The notes under the pieces: generated by a model | Database searches by the model: none | What the model was told of the DNA's origin: nothing | The model's input: only the letters and a program-made list of their open reading frames with translations | From: Microbulbifer aggregans | Lineage (GTDB): Bacteria > Pseudomonadota > Gammaproteobacteria > Pseudomonadales > Cellvibrionaceae | Length of the DNA stretch: 64,000 bases | Reading direction: 5' to 3' | NCBI RefSeq assembly: GCF_020524005.1 | Contig: NZ_JAIVKK010000002.1 | Coordinates: 186,001 to 250,000, forward strand | Position numbers and translations under genes: made by a program | Part shown: positions 6,993 through 16,404 of the stretch, piece by piece | How the letters are laid out: every line of letters starts with the position of its first letter | Position numbering within the stretch: position 1 is the first letter of the stretch

Positions 6993-9623
6993 TCAGAACT
7001 CAGCGCTGGCTCGCAGATACCAGAAACCACCGTTGAATCCGAATGGTGAAGTCAGCGCCTGACGCACGCCCAGATAGCGCAGCGTGGGATCCGCTTCATC
7101 ATCTGCTTTCTCGTCGAAAATATTTTCGCCACCAATAGACACACGATAATTCTCGCCAAGCTCGAACGACGCTTCCACATCTACCAGAACCTCGGCACCG
7201 TAACGGCTGGCATCCGAAGCATCACCAGGCCCGAACAGGCCAAAGGTAGATTCCCAACCACTGTAGCGGTTGAGACGTACATAACTGGAGAACATTTCGC
7301 CAGTCGCGTAATCAAACGTTAACGTCGTGCGATCACCTGGCACCTGGTTCTCCAGGTCGAATACCCGCGATGCGTTAATCGTATTCGGCGCAACCTTTTC
7401 AACTTCCTGTTTATTGTGGTTGTGGCGCAGATCCACCGTCAGCAGGCCGGACACCACCTCGAAATCGCTGGTCACGGCGAGATCGATACCGGTTATCCGT
7501 GAATCAAACGCGTTCACAAAATAATTGGCATTGGTGTTCAGCAGCAGTTCGGCATCCGGCACGCCGGCACTTTCAAGAGCGGCCACATCGCTGGCGTTCA
7601 GCGTGTTGTTACGCAGCGCCAGGCGGTCATCGATACGAATGGAGTAATAGTCCACCGTCACGCTGGTATTGGAGAACGGGTTAATCACGGCCCCAAGACT
7701 CAGGCTGGTGGACTCTTCGGGGGTCAACGCCTTGGCCCCCAGCGCCGTCGCTACGGGATGATCGACCGGATAGGTACCGTTGGGGATCAGACCGTTCGCG
7801 GTCGCGGTCGTGGTGACATTCAGTGTGTTTACCTGGCCCGGAGTTGGCGCGCGGAAACCGGTATTCGCAGTACCCCGCAGCGCAAAGTACTCATTGAAAT
7901 CGTAGCGACCACTGATTTTCCAGTCGAAGGTGGAACCAAACTCTTCAAACTCCTCTACCCGCAGTGCGCCACCGAGGGTGAACTCGTCGGTAACATCTGC
8001 CTCAAGGTCGAGATACGCCGCGGTGCTCACGCTGCTGTAGCTGCCGGCAGCGTCTGTCGGGAAGCCCTGAAAACCATCGGAGCCGACCCCGAACTGAGCC
8101 GCAGTGGGGCCCACGGCAATCGAGGCTGTATCACCCGCGCCGATCTTGTACGTCTCTTCACGCCACTCCATACCAAACGCAACGTTCAGTGGCGAGACCA
8201 GCCCGGCAATATTCACCGGCTGTACAAAATCCGCGTTTACACTGGTCTCTTCCTGCGTCAGGGTGCCGGGATTAAAGCTGGTGGGGGACAGCACACCGAG
8301 GCTCGGGTTGATGGAGTCCTTGAGTACATAAGACACCTCGTTTTCCGCGGCGCGGCCGCGGATATCCCAGGTCATACCGGAGGTAAACTCACCGCGGGCA
8401 CCAAACACCGCCGAGATATCCACAATGTCCGCACCAAACTGCGGGTTGTAACCGCCGGGGAACTGCGAGTAAATCGGATTGCGTAATACAAAGCCGCTGG
8501 GGGTATCCATACCGACATCCGCCGCCGCAGTCAGGTAGTCCGCCGGATTCAATCCTTGCGCAAGGATATCGTTTACCAGCTGCTGCGACGCTGGGTCGGG
8601 CAGGTAATCCCAGGTCGAAGGATCAGCGGGGTTTCCATCCGCCTGCAGGGTTTCACGCGCGCGGATTTCCAGGCTCGGATCCAATACCGGACCGCGATAG
8701 AAAAAGTCGGAAATCGTTTCATTCTTCGAGTAACCGAAGTTGCCGTAGAGCTCCACTTTGTCATTGAGGTCGAAGCCGGAATTGATGAACAGCTTGGTGG
8801 CCTCCACTTCCGGGTCACCCCAGCGCTGTCCCAGTCCATCCAGAGGCACGTTCTCGGTCCCCACTACGGATCCCACGACCTCGGCATCCGGACGCGCGCC
8901 ACCGCGCCAGGTCTTGTCGGCGGTGGAGCGTTCAATAGTGGTATTCACAAAGCCGCTGTCACCGAGGGCGAAACCGGCGTTGGCTGAAAGGCTGGTGCGC
9001 GTACCATCTCCTTCGAAGTATTCACCAGTCTGCGCACTGACACTGATGCCCTCGGCATCATCCTTCAGAATCACATTGACGACACCGGCGATAGCGTCAG
9101 AACCATACTGCGCAGACGCCCCATCGCGCAGAACCTCGACGCGCTTGATTGCCGCCGATGGCAAAGCCGCGAAATCAACTGCCTGCGCGCCCTGATTGAC
9201 AGTGCCCAGAGGTGCCACCTGTAGGTTCACCAGTGCAGAGCGGTGACGACGGTTACCGTTGACCAGAACCAGGGTCTGATCCGGAGAGAGGTTACGCAGA
9301 GTGACCGGGCGAATAAACGCCGTGCCATCCGCGATGGGAAAGCGTTGCGTATTGAATGAGGGAGCGACTTTTGACAGGGATTCAGTCAAATCGAAATTGC
9401 CCTGATCGGCAAATTGCTTGCCACCGAGCACATCGACCGGCGAGAGGGTTTCGGTCGGAGACACCCCCTCTTTACGTGTACCGGTGGTGATGACCTCTTC
9501 GATCACGCCGTGATCATCGCCAACGTTCTCATCATCGGCCTGCTGCGCCATCGTGTACCCAGCTGGCATCGCAGTAAGGAATGCTATGGCCAGTGGAAGC
9601 GCCTTGAACTTGAAGGAATGCAT
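6993..9623 (-). CDS. TonB-dependent receptor (SusC/BtuB-like outer-membrane transporter)
   Basis: An 876-residue protein with a signal peptide (cleavage near AQQ, about residue 27) and a plug domain (about 55-190) carrying VEVLRDGASAQYGSDAIAGV. The long beta-barrel ends in a terminal Phe (WYLRASAEF), the signal for BAM assembly. A TonB box is probably within the VIEEVITTG region. Ligand unknown. No Fur-like site is evident upstream, which argues mildly against siderophore use. It lies downstream of the amidase/aminotransferase genes, separated by 309 bases with its own leader. AGGA precedes the ATG and the leader has two ATAACAATAA motifs. Confidence 0.93.
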   Translation of the reverse strand: MHSFKFKALPLAIAFLTAMPAGYTMAQQADDENVGDDHGVIEEVITTGTRKEGVSPTETLSPVDVLGGKQFADQGNFDLTESLSKVAPSFNTQRFPIADGTAFIRPVTLRNLSPDQTLVLVNGNRRHRSALVNLQVAPLGTVNQGAQAVDFAALPSAAIKRVEVLRDGASAQYGSDAIAGVVNVILKDDAEGISVSAQTGEYFEGDGTRTSLSANAGFALGDSGFVNTTIERSTADKTWRGGARPDAEVVGSVVGTENVPLDGLGQRWGDPEVEATKLFINSGFDLNDKVELYGNFGYSKNETISDFFYRGPVLDPSLEIRARETLQADGNPADPSTWDYLPDPASQQLVNDILAQGLNPADYLTAAADVGMDTPSGFVLRNPIYSQFPGGYNPQFGADIVDISAVFGARGEFTSGMTWDIRGRAAENEVSYVLKDSINPSLGVLSPTSFNPGTLTQEETSVNADFVQPVNIAGLVSPLNVAFGMEWREETYKIGAGDTASIAVGPTAAQFGVGSDGFQGFPTDAAGSYSSVSTAAYLDLEADVTDEFTLGGALRVEEFEEFGSTFDWKISGRYDFNEYFALRGTANTGFRAPTPGQVNTLNVTTTATANGLIPNGTYPVDHPVATALGAKALTPEESTSLSLGAVINPFSNTSVTVDYYSIRIDDRLALRNNTLNASDVAALESAGVPDAELLLNTNANYFVNAFDSRITGIDLAVTSDFEVVSGLLTVDLRHNHNKQEVEKVAPNTINASRVFDLENQVPGDRTTLTFDYATGEMFSSYVRLNRYSGWESTFGLFGPGDASDASRYGAEVLVDVEASFELGENYRVSIGGENIFDEKADDEADPTLRYLGVRQALTSPFGFNGGFWYLRASAEF

Positions 9624-9932
9624 AGTTACCCGTCCTAATTATTGTTATGAAATCGGGGTCAACCGCTTTTACCACTTCGATTCACGGTAAAGGCCGTGCC
9701 CGAAATTCATTATTGTTATCCAGATAAAGCCGCACCAGATTAGGGCAAATATGAAAAGGCATCAACCAGCCTTGCACAAAAATGGGACCTTGAAGATCCG
9801 TGGCTCAGCCAGAGAAGGGAATGGGGACTATCGTGCCAAAATAAATAATAAAGTAGACAAAAAAAATCTATTTATAGAAAGGAAGAAATAACACCGGCTC
9901 ACATAGACACAATGAATAGAACCTTATCCCAC
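9624..9932 (-). promoter_or_regulatory. Leader/promoter region of the TonB receptor gene, no gene seen
   Basis: A 309-base gap, AT-rich on the aminotransferase side. On the minus strand it holds a weak palindrome CTATAAATAG followed by eight T near 9859-9876 (possible end of the upstream operon), then GATAACAATAA at 9710-9720 and CATAACAATAA at 9639-9649, the latter 15 bases before the start codon. No convincing small gene, riboswitch or Fur box is visible. Promoter boxes could not be assigned with confidence. Confidence 0.4.
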
Positions 9933-11141
9933 TCAACCGAACTCCTGTTTTTCCATCCAGGGAATAATTCGTTCGAAGGCCCGCTCGATATTTTCTATAG
10001 ACGTTGCATAACTGAAACGGAGGGCATTGCGGCTGCTATCACCAAAGGTATCACCCGCGATAGTACAGACGCCGGTTTCACGCAATAAGCGCAAAGCCAC
10101 ATTATTACCGTTGACCCCTTCAGGTAACGAGGGAAACATATAGAACGCCCCTTCCGGAACGTACCCTTCCAGAAAAGGCGTTTCGTCTACAAGCTCGACT
10201 AATCGATTGCGGCGCTTTTTGTAGGTATCCACCACATCAGCGATGAAACTGCGATCGCCTTTCAAGGCGGCAACCCCGGCCCATTGGCAAGGGGTATTGG
10301 CAACAGTGGTGGTAAACATGTGATAGCGGCGCAGTTTGCGAATGGCACCCTGGCTTGCGATCAACCAGCCAATGCGCATTCCCGCCATACTGAATGTTTT
10401 GGAAAAACTGCTCATCACCATGACATGATCGAGATCAGAGCAACAGGAAAGCGCACTGGCGTAATTGGCCGCGCCTCGCTCGTCGTAGATCAAGTGATCG
10501 TACACTTCATCACTAATGACATAGATACCGCGATAGGCAGCTTCCTGCACAATCATTTCCACGGTTTCTCTGGGGTAGACAGTCCCAGTCGGGTTACTGG
10601 GTGAATTTAAAATAATTGCGTGAGTATTACTGTCGATAGCATCAATCACTTCCTGGGGATCCAGCTGGTGATTGTTTTCGGCCCGCGTCGGAATATATTT
10701 TACTTCTCCGCCATTCATCCGGATTAGCGGTGCGTACAGCATGAACGACGGATCGGGCACAATAAACTCCCGTCCGGGTGCAGATACGGCAGTCAGCGCG
10801 AGATAGATTGCTTCGGTGGCCCCGGTCGTAATCAGAATATTTTCCGGAGAAAGATAGCGCCCGGAGCGCGCACTGTAGTATTCCGCCAGGGCTTCCAGTA
10901 ATTCCGGCAACCCCGCATCCATGGTGTATCCAGTCTGCCCCGCATTCAGTGCATCCACTGCCGCATTAATAACGTGTGGCGGAGTCGGTGCATCCGGCTG
11001 GCCGATGGAAAGATGAATCACATCCTCCATAGTCGCCGCGAGATTAACCATCTTGCGAATTCCCGGCACCGGAATCGTAAGTAGCGCCGGATTCCAGACC
11101 GGATCTTCTGATTCGTAGAAGTCGAAGTCGATCCGGCTCAC
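9933..11141 (-). CDS. Class I/II PLP-dependent aminotransferase
   Basis: A 402-residue fold-type I aminotransferase of the aspartate-aminotransferase superfamily. Landmarks include HLSIGQPD near residue 43, the cofactor-binding NSPSNPTGT and SDEVYDHL, the PLP-lysine motif SSFSKTFSMAGMRIGW, and the carboxylate-binding Arg in NALRFSYA. The amino donor cannot be named from sequence. It overlaps the upstream amidase gene by four bases (ATGA), so the two are almost certainly co-translated and act in one pathway, perhaps de-amidation followed by transamination. Confidence 0.9.
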   Translation of the reverse strand: MSRIDFDFYESEDPVWNPALLTIPVPGIRKMVNLAATMEDVIHLSIGQPDAPTPPHVINAAVDALNAGQTGYTMDAGLPELLEALAEYYSARSGRYLSPENILITTGATEAIYLALTAVSAPGREFIVPDPSFMLYAPLIRMNGGEVKYIPTRAENNHQLDPQEVIDAIDSNTHAIILNSPSNPTGTVYPRETVEMIVQEAAYRGIYVISDEVYDHLIYDERGAANYASALSCCSDLDHVMVMSSFSKTFSMAGMRIGWLIASQGAIRKLRRYHMFTTTVANTPCQWAGVAALKGDRSFIADVVDTYKKRRNRLVELVDETPFLEGYVPEGAFYMFPSLPEGVNGNNVALRLLRETGVCTIAGDTFGDSSRNALRFSYATSIENIERAFERIIPWMEKQEFG

Positions 11142-12580
11142 GCGTTTTCTTCCTCTGGCGAGTTTTCAAAGAACAACTGCGGCCGAACATCGGTCAGCGG
11201 CGCCGCCAGTTGGTATGCCTGGGCCGCGCGCAGTACTGCCCGGTCGTCAAAGCGCGCGCCGACAAGTTGCAGGCCGATAGGCAAACCACTCGTGGAAAAA
11301 CCGCAGGGAACAGAAATGGCGGGTTGCCCGGTGAGATTAAATGGATAGGTATAAGGCGTCCACGATGGCCAGCGGGTACTCGGCCAGTCTTCCGGGACTT
11401 CCCTGCCCGCCGCAAACGCAGTAATGGGCAGCGTGGGTGTGAGCAACAAATCGTATTTTTTGTGGAACAGCGCCATGCGTTCACACAATGCCATACGTTC
11501 GTTGACGGCCTCGAGGTAATCCAGCATCGATAACTGAGCCGCTTTTTCCGAAACAGATACCAGCTGCGAATCCATCAACATGCGCTGCTTCTTGCCGATC
11601 GTTCGCAGCGCGTTGGCTGCGCCACCGTAAAACAGGTGGCCAAATGCCGCCAGGGGATCATCAAAGCCCGGAGCCACTTCCGTAACGTCGGCGCCGAGTG
11701 ACTCTAATTTCAGCGCAGCGGCACGCACGGTTTCCTCGATTTCGCGATCCACCTGCACATAACCCAGTGTTGCACTGAACGCGATTTTCACACCTTTCAG
11801 TAGCGATTCCGGCTCGCCCTGGATAGCGGCCAGATAGTCGATATTGCGCCTCGGGATCGCGTTTGTATCGCGGCAATCCGCTTCGCGGAGTACATTCATC
11901 AGCAAGGCACAGTCGGCCACTGTCCAGGTCATCGGTCCGGCGTGGGCAAGCGTGCCGAATGGACTGGCGGGCCAGTGTGGCACCTCACCAAAACTCGGTT
12001 TAAGCCCGACAAGACCACTAAAACCAGCTGGGATACGAATAGAACCACCGGCATCCGTGCCCAGCGCCAGAGGCCCCATACCCAATGGTACAGCGGCGGC
12101 ACTGCCACCGCTGGAGCCACCCGCCGTTTTACTCGGATCCCAGGGGTTTCGGGTAACCCCATCGACCGGGTTGTCCGTTACGCCCTTCCAGCCAAACTCC
12201 GGCGTTGTGGTTTTACCCAGCGGCACCGCCCCATGGCGATTGAGCGCGGCCACACTGGGGGCTTCTTTGCCAAGAGTCGACTGAGGATCAATAGTCTTTG
12301 AGCCCTTGATCGTGGGCCACTGGGGCGTCAGGAATACATCCTTGATTGCGACAGGAACACCATCCAGCGTTCCACGGGTTTCCCCAGACTGGTAGCGGGA
12401 CTCGGACTCCCGCGCGGCGGCAAGAGTAAATTCTTCATCCACAAGGTTGTATGCGTTTACCACGGGGTTACAGCGGGCGATCTGAGAAAGCATGGCTTGC
12501 GTCACATCAACCGGCGAAAATTGTTTTTCTCGATAGCCGTTCAATAACTCCAGTGCAGTCATGCGAACCAGATCATCCAT
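11138..12580 (-). CDS. Amidase signature family hydrolase
   Basis: A 480-residue enzyme with the full amidase signature: catalytic Lys in DGVPVAIKDVF, the Gly/Ser stretch TAGGSSGGSAAAV with the cis-Ser, and the nucleophile Ser in TDAGGSIRIPAGF. It has no signal peptide, so it works in the cytoplasm on an imported amide. It could be mistaken for GatA, but GatA's partners are absent and the neighbours are catabolic. ATG 12580 is chosen because AAGGAG lies ten bases upstream; a GTG at 12589 is too close to that site. It overlaps the aminotransferase gene by four bases. Confidence 0.92.
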   Translation of the reverse strand: MDDLVRMTALELLNGYREKQFSPVDVTQAMLSQIARCNPVVNAYNLVDEEFTLAAARESESRYQSGETRGTLDGVPVAIKDVFLTPQWPTIKGSKTIDPQSTLGKEAPSVAALNRHGAVPLGKTTTPEFGWKGVTDNPVDGVTRNPWDPSKTAGGSSGGSAAAVPLGMGPLALGTDAGGSIRIPAGFSGLVGLKPSFGEVPHWPASPFGTLAHAGPMTWTVADCALLMNVLREADCRDTNAIPRRNIDYLAAIQGEPESLLKGVKIAFSATLGYVQVDREIEETVRAAALKLESLGADVTEVAPGFDDPLAAFGHLFYGGAANALRTIGKKQRMLMDSQLVSVSEKAAQLSMLDYLEAVNERMALCERMALFHKKYDLLLTPTLPITAFAAGREVPEDWPSTRWPSWTPYTYPFNLTGQPAISVPCGFSTSGLPIGLQLVGARFDDRAVLRAAQAYQLAAPLTDVRPQLFFENSPEEENA

Positions 12581-12730
12581 AGCCAGCACACTCCTTTTTG
12601 GCCGCTACCTCTGTTTATGTGACGGTTTCCCCCTATCCTAGACCGTTTTTGCGCCTGAACGACGAAATACACGTGGAACAATACGCCCCGATTTCACTAC
12701 GCAAGCTATCCCGAGGACAAAGCGGTGATA

Positions 12731-13621
12731 TCAATCCCTGGCAAACTCACCATCAGCGCGGATCACACTGCCCGGTTTACGCGCGTCCACAGAGGTAATA
12801 TCAGGCATCCGCCAACGGAATACCTTCCGATCCTTTTTCAGAATGCCCCACAGTTGCCGGCCCCCGCCACTTCGATCCCAGGCAATACCCTGACCATTCA
12901 ATTCCGGTACCTGTATCGTTGTGACCCACTCCAGCTCCGATCCGTACTGCGGTAATTGCAATACATAAATTTCCGGGTGGTCATGTCCGGTAACGTACAG
13001 ATAACCATCTTCAGACCAGCTACCACCGGAATTACTCATCGGGCGCATACGTTGCAATATCTCGGCTGGCAAGGTCCAGGCCTCGAGGATATTGAATGCA
13101 TCATCCATCTTCACAACCTGGGTGTTGCGTGTTTCTCCATAGGGTTTGTCCTGCCCCCGCTGTACTTTGTCGTAATTGCCGAAGGCGCCCCACCAATGCT
13201 GCTGATAGCGATCCAGCCAGGTGAAAGAGCCCAATGCAATACCTAAGCTATGGGAACCAATATGTTGCATGGTTTGTGTATCCCAGATTTCCACCGAGCT
13301 TGTCATCGGCCAACTGGGATAGTTCGAATGCGCGGCAAATAACTTGCCCTCCCATACCACCGCACTGTCGAGATGGATCAGTGTTTCACCTTCTGTAATC
13401 CCATCCCACTGCAACAGCGGCTTACCGCTGTTTTTTTCGTGCTTGGTAATCCGGAAATTATTCACTGCGTAAAATGCGTCCCGGTCCACTGCCACAGCCT
13501 GACGCGCGTCGAAAGTTTCAAATTCGGCTACTTTATCTGCCTGCAAGTACTCGGAAGACTCACACAGGATGGAGAACAGCCCGCAGCAGAACATCAAGCC
13601 GGCACCAACAAATTTATTCAT
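12731..13621 (-). CDS. Secreted propeller-like protein of unknown function
   Basis: A 296-residue protein with an N-terminal signal sequence (MNKFVGAGLMFCCGLFSIL), so exported or a lipoprotein-like periplasmic protein. The body consists of repeated short strand patterns (EIWDTQTMQHIGSHSLG, TWLDRYQQHWWGAFGNYDK, YVTGHDHPEIYVLQLP, GQGIAWDRSGGGRQLWGI), as in a beta-propeller. I recognise it only as a conserved hypothetical type and see no catalytic motif. It sits 62 bases after a TonB receptor and ahead of the amidase, so a role in binding or processing the imported compound is plausible. The start at Met 13621 excludes an upstream non-coding extension. Confidence 0.75.
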   Translation of the reverse strand: MNKFVGAGLMFCCGLFSILCESSEYLQADKVAEFETFDARQAVAVDRDAFYAVNNFRITKHEKNSGKPLLQWDGITEGETLIHLDSAVVWEGKLFAAHSNYPSWPMTSSVEIWDTQTMQHIGSHSLGIALGSFTWLDRYQQHWWGAFGNYDKVQRGQDKPYGETRNTQVVKMDDAFNILEAWTLPAEILQRMRPMSNSGGSWSEDGYLYVTGHDHPEIYVLQLPQYGSELEWVTTIQVPELNGQGIAWDRSGGGRQLWGILKKDRKVFRWRMPDITSVDARKPGSVIRADGEFARD

Positions 13622-13683
13622 ACAGGTTACCCAGAAATAAAAAGGGCGTCGCACAAGCGAGGCCCGGAAATCAGACTCGAGTA

Positions 13684-16266
13684 TCAGAATGCGTAGGTTG
13701 CGCCGAGATAGTAAGTCGCACCTACATATTCATATTCGGTGTTCCAGCGTTTGTTGCCGCCTTGGAACTCGGTCGTAGGTTCGTTATTGAGGTTGTTGAT
13801 ATCCAGGTACACGGACAGATTGTCGGTCGCCGTGTAGGAGGCCCGGAAATCCCAGCGGCCGAATTCACCCTGGTCGATATCATCAGACTTGTCTTCCAGA
13901 CTGTTAATATCCGTCAGGAAGGACGCGTTGTAGTTATAGGTAAACCCGGTATAGAAACCGTAGTTTTCATAAAACAGCGTGAAGCTCTGAATTTCTTCCG
14001 GTTGCCCTTCCAGCTTACGGGTAACACCTAGGTTACTGTCAAAGAAGGTGGCATCAATGGCGGTATAAGAATAGCTGGCCCCGAGGCCGTCGAAAGGCTG
14101 TGGCAGGTTCGAGAATTGGTGCTGCAGGTTCAGCTCATAACCCCGCACTTCAGCGCTGTCGGAGTTAATCGTAGTGCGTACCGTCAGTGCATCAACGCCG
14201 TAGTTAGTGCCCAGGTACTCACCACCCGCGATTACCTTCTCGTCGCTGACGATGATGTTATCAATATCTTTGCCGAACCAGGCCAGTGAAACCACACTAG
14301 CATCCGAAGGATACCACTCCAGCGAAACATCGTAATTGTCCGCTTCGTAGGGCTTGAGATCCGGATTGCCAATCGCGAGAATTGCATCGCCCTCCTCGTC
14401 GATTGAGAAAGTAGACGTCGCACTGAGGTCTGAATAGTTCGGGCGGCCCAGGCTGGCAGTGTAGGACGCTCGCGCAATCAGGTCGTCACGTAACAGGTAT
14501 TTGGCGATAAGGGACGGGAGCACAACACTGCTGTTCCCTGTCACGCTCAATTTTTCATAATCACCATCAGCATTCAACTGATTGGCCTGGGAGCGGACAT
14601 CGGTCTGCTCGTAGCGCAGCCCCGCAATCAGGTCCAGGCGGTCAAAGCTAAAGGTGTTCATGGCGTAGACCGCAGCGGTAGATTCTTCCACTACCCGGTC
14701 GCTGCCCAGCAGGCTGGCCAAATCGTCAGCCGGCGAAAACATTTCCGGATTGCTGGAAAACAAGCCGTTCATCGCCGCCAGGTCAAACCACAGGTTATCC
14801 CGCTTCTGTCCATCCACGTCATTATTGAAACTGCCATCGGTGACGTCATAGACAGAAAGGTTTTCGCGCACTACATCGTAACTGCGATTATTGAAGTCGA
14901 ACGTTTTTTCGTTGGCCGTATATTTAATACCCATTTTCAATGTGGAGTCAGTACCCGCGATGTTGTAGACGTGCTCTGCATCCAGCTTGAACGAGTGAAT
15001 ATCCTGCTTCGCACGGTCATTCTGGTAGTCAACGGAATGGAAACGCAGATTCTCTGCCAGGTTGTGTTGCAGGCCACCGGCGGTGAGTTCCATGATGCCG
15101 TCACCATTGATGGTGAATACATCCGAACCGAGCGACTGGGCGGAATCCTGACGGAATCCCCAGTCGGAATTTGTCTCGAGAATCTCGCTGCGGCTGATAT
15201 TAAAGCCGTAGTCAAAACGCCAGGCATCCAGCTCGGTATTGGCGATGAGACTGAAGTTGGCCAGCTCTTTTTGAATATCTTCCCGGCGCAGGTCGGCACG
15301 GATATACGTTGCGTCTTCAGCCATGGTGACTTCATCGCCATCCACGGATTCAATCAAATCTGCGGACGGCTCCACCCCCTGCCGGAAACGGTTTCGATGC
15401 TGGAATTCATCGAATTCACTATAAAATCCCTGAGCGAGTACACTCGTGCTGTCATTCAACAGGTACTCGAGGCCACCGACCATGGTCACGCGGTCGCGAC
15501 CAACAACGTAATAGTTGTTTTTGGTCTGTTCCGGATAGGCCAGCCCTGCAACCTGGAACCAGTCATCCTGATAAATTCCCTGCGCAAGATATTGACGGCT
15601 GGTGGAGGAAACGCCCAGGTTCCAGCCCAGCTGTTCGGAAATCTTACCGGATACAGCCAGATCGAAATTCTGTGGATTCTCATTGTCATAATACGGGCTG
15701 GATTGATCGGCCTCTTCCAATCCCATACGGACATTGGCCGTTCCCTCAAAGTCCTCGCCGGCCAGAGGACGCTTGGTAACGATGTTGACCGCACCGCCGA
15801 TACCCTCGCCGTCCATATCTGCGGTCTTGGCCTTGTATACCTCTACCTGCTGTAACAGCTCACCACCGAGCACATCCAGCGGCATGGAGCGGCCACTGCC
15901 ATCTTTTTCCGGAGACCCGGTAACGAAGCCATTAACATTCACCCGGTTCCAGTCCGGTTTAATACCGCGAATTGCGGCAAACCGACCTTCACCTTTCTCG
16001 ATCAGAATGGAAACGCCCGGCAGTCGATTGAGTGATTCCGCTGCATTCTTGTCCGGCAGACGTCCGAGGTCATCGGTGGCCAGAGAGTCCATGATCACCG
16101 GTGCATTCTTTTTGACATCCAGTGCCCGGGTACGGGCGAGACGCTGGCCAGTGACCGAAACCTCTTCCAGTTGAGTATCCGTATTCTGAGCCAGAGCCGG
16201 TTGTGTTGCCGCTGAGATGGCCAGTGCCAGTGATGAAAGCGCGAAGAGTGAACGCGAGGCTGCCAT
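13684..16266 (-). CDS. TonB-dependent receptor (Caulobacter-type, TIGR01782-like)
   Basis: An 860-residue outer-membrane receptor with signal peptide (cleaved after QPALA), an N-terminal LEEVSVTGQR TonB-box region, and a plug containing DLGRLPDKNAAESLNRLPGV and AIRGIKPDWNRVNVNG. These are the hallmarks of the Caulobacter-type TonB receptor group often tied to carbohydrate or peptide-like nutrients. The barrel ends YYLGATYAF with terminal Phe. GGGGGAAAC precedes the ATG. It lies between the Ldh2 dehydrogenase and the secreted propeller-like gene, all on the same strand, and is probably the uptake gate for that cluster. Confidence 0.93.
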   Translation of the reverse strand: MAASRSLFALSSLALAISAATQPALAQNTDTQLEEVSVTGQRLARTRALDVKKNAPVIMDSLATDDLGRLPDKNAAESLNRLPGVSILIEKGEGRFAAIRGIKPDWNRVNVNGFVTGSPEKDGSGRSMPLDVLGGELLQQVEVYKAKTADMDGEGIGGAVNIVTKRPLAGEDFEGTANVRMGLEEADQSSPYYDNENPQNFDLAVSGKISEQLGWNLGVSSTSRQYLAQGIYQDDWFQVAGLAYPEQTKNNYYVVGRDRVTMVGGLEYLLNDSTSVLAQGFYSEFDEFQHRNRFRQGVEPSADLIESVDGDEVTMAEDATYIRADLRREDIQKELANFSLIANTELDAWRFDYGFNISRSEILETNSDWGFRQDSAQSLGSDVFTINGDGIMELTAGGLQHNLAENLRFHSVDYQNDRAKQDIHSFKLDAEHVYNIAGTDSTLKMGIKYTANEKTFDFNNRSYDVVRENLSVYDVTDGSFNNDVDGQKRDNLWFDLAAMNGLFSSNPEMFSPADDLASLLGSDRVVEESTAAVYAMNTFSFDRLDLIAGLRYEQTDVRSQANQLNADGDYEKLSVTGNSSVVLPSLIAKYLLRDDLIARASYTASLGRPNYSDLSATSTFSIDEEGDAILAIGNPDLKPYEADNYDVSLEWYPSDASVVSLAWFGKDIDNIIVSDEKVIAGGEYLGTNYGVDALTVRTTINSDSAEVRGYELNLQHQFSNLPQPFDGLGASYSYTAIDATFFDSNLGVTRKLEGQPEEIQSFTLFYENYGFYTGFTYNYNASFLTDINSLEDKSDDIDQGEFGRWDFRASYTATDNLSVYLDINNLNNEPTTEFQGGNKRWNTEYEYVGATYYLGATYAF

Positions 16267-16404
16267 GTTTCCCCCAAACTATTAGTATCTGTTTCGTTTT
16301 TCGCATTGCGCGGCTATCGCCGAATGCGGGGCCGATACTAAAAATGTGGGGTTACAAACAGACGTCGCTTTAGTGAAGCTCGGGTTGCTAAAGTATGACA
16401 GCGG

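Noticed and set aside
9624..9932. Riboswitch or small gene upstream of the TonB receptor
   Set aside because: No known riboswitch core, no open frame with a ribosome binding site; only AT-rich sequence, weak palindromes and the leader motif.
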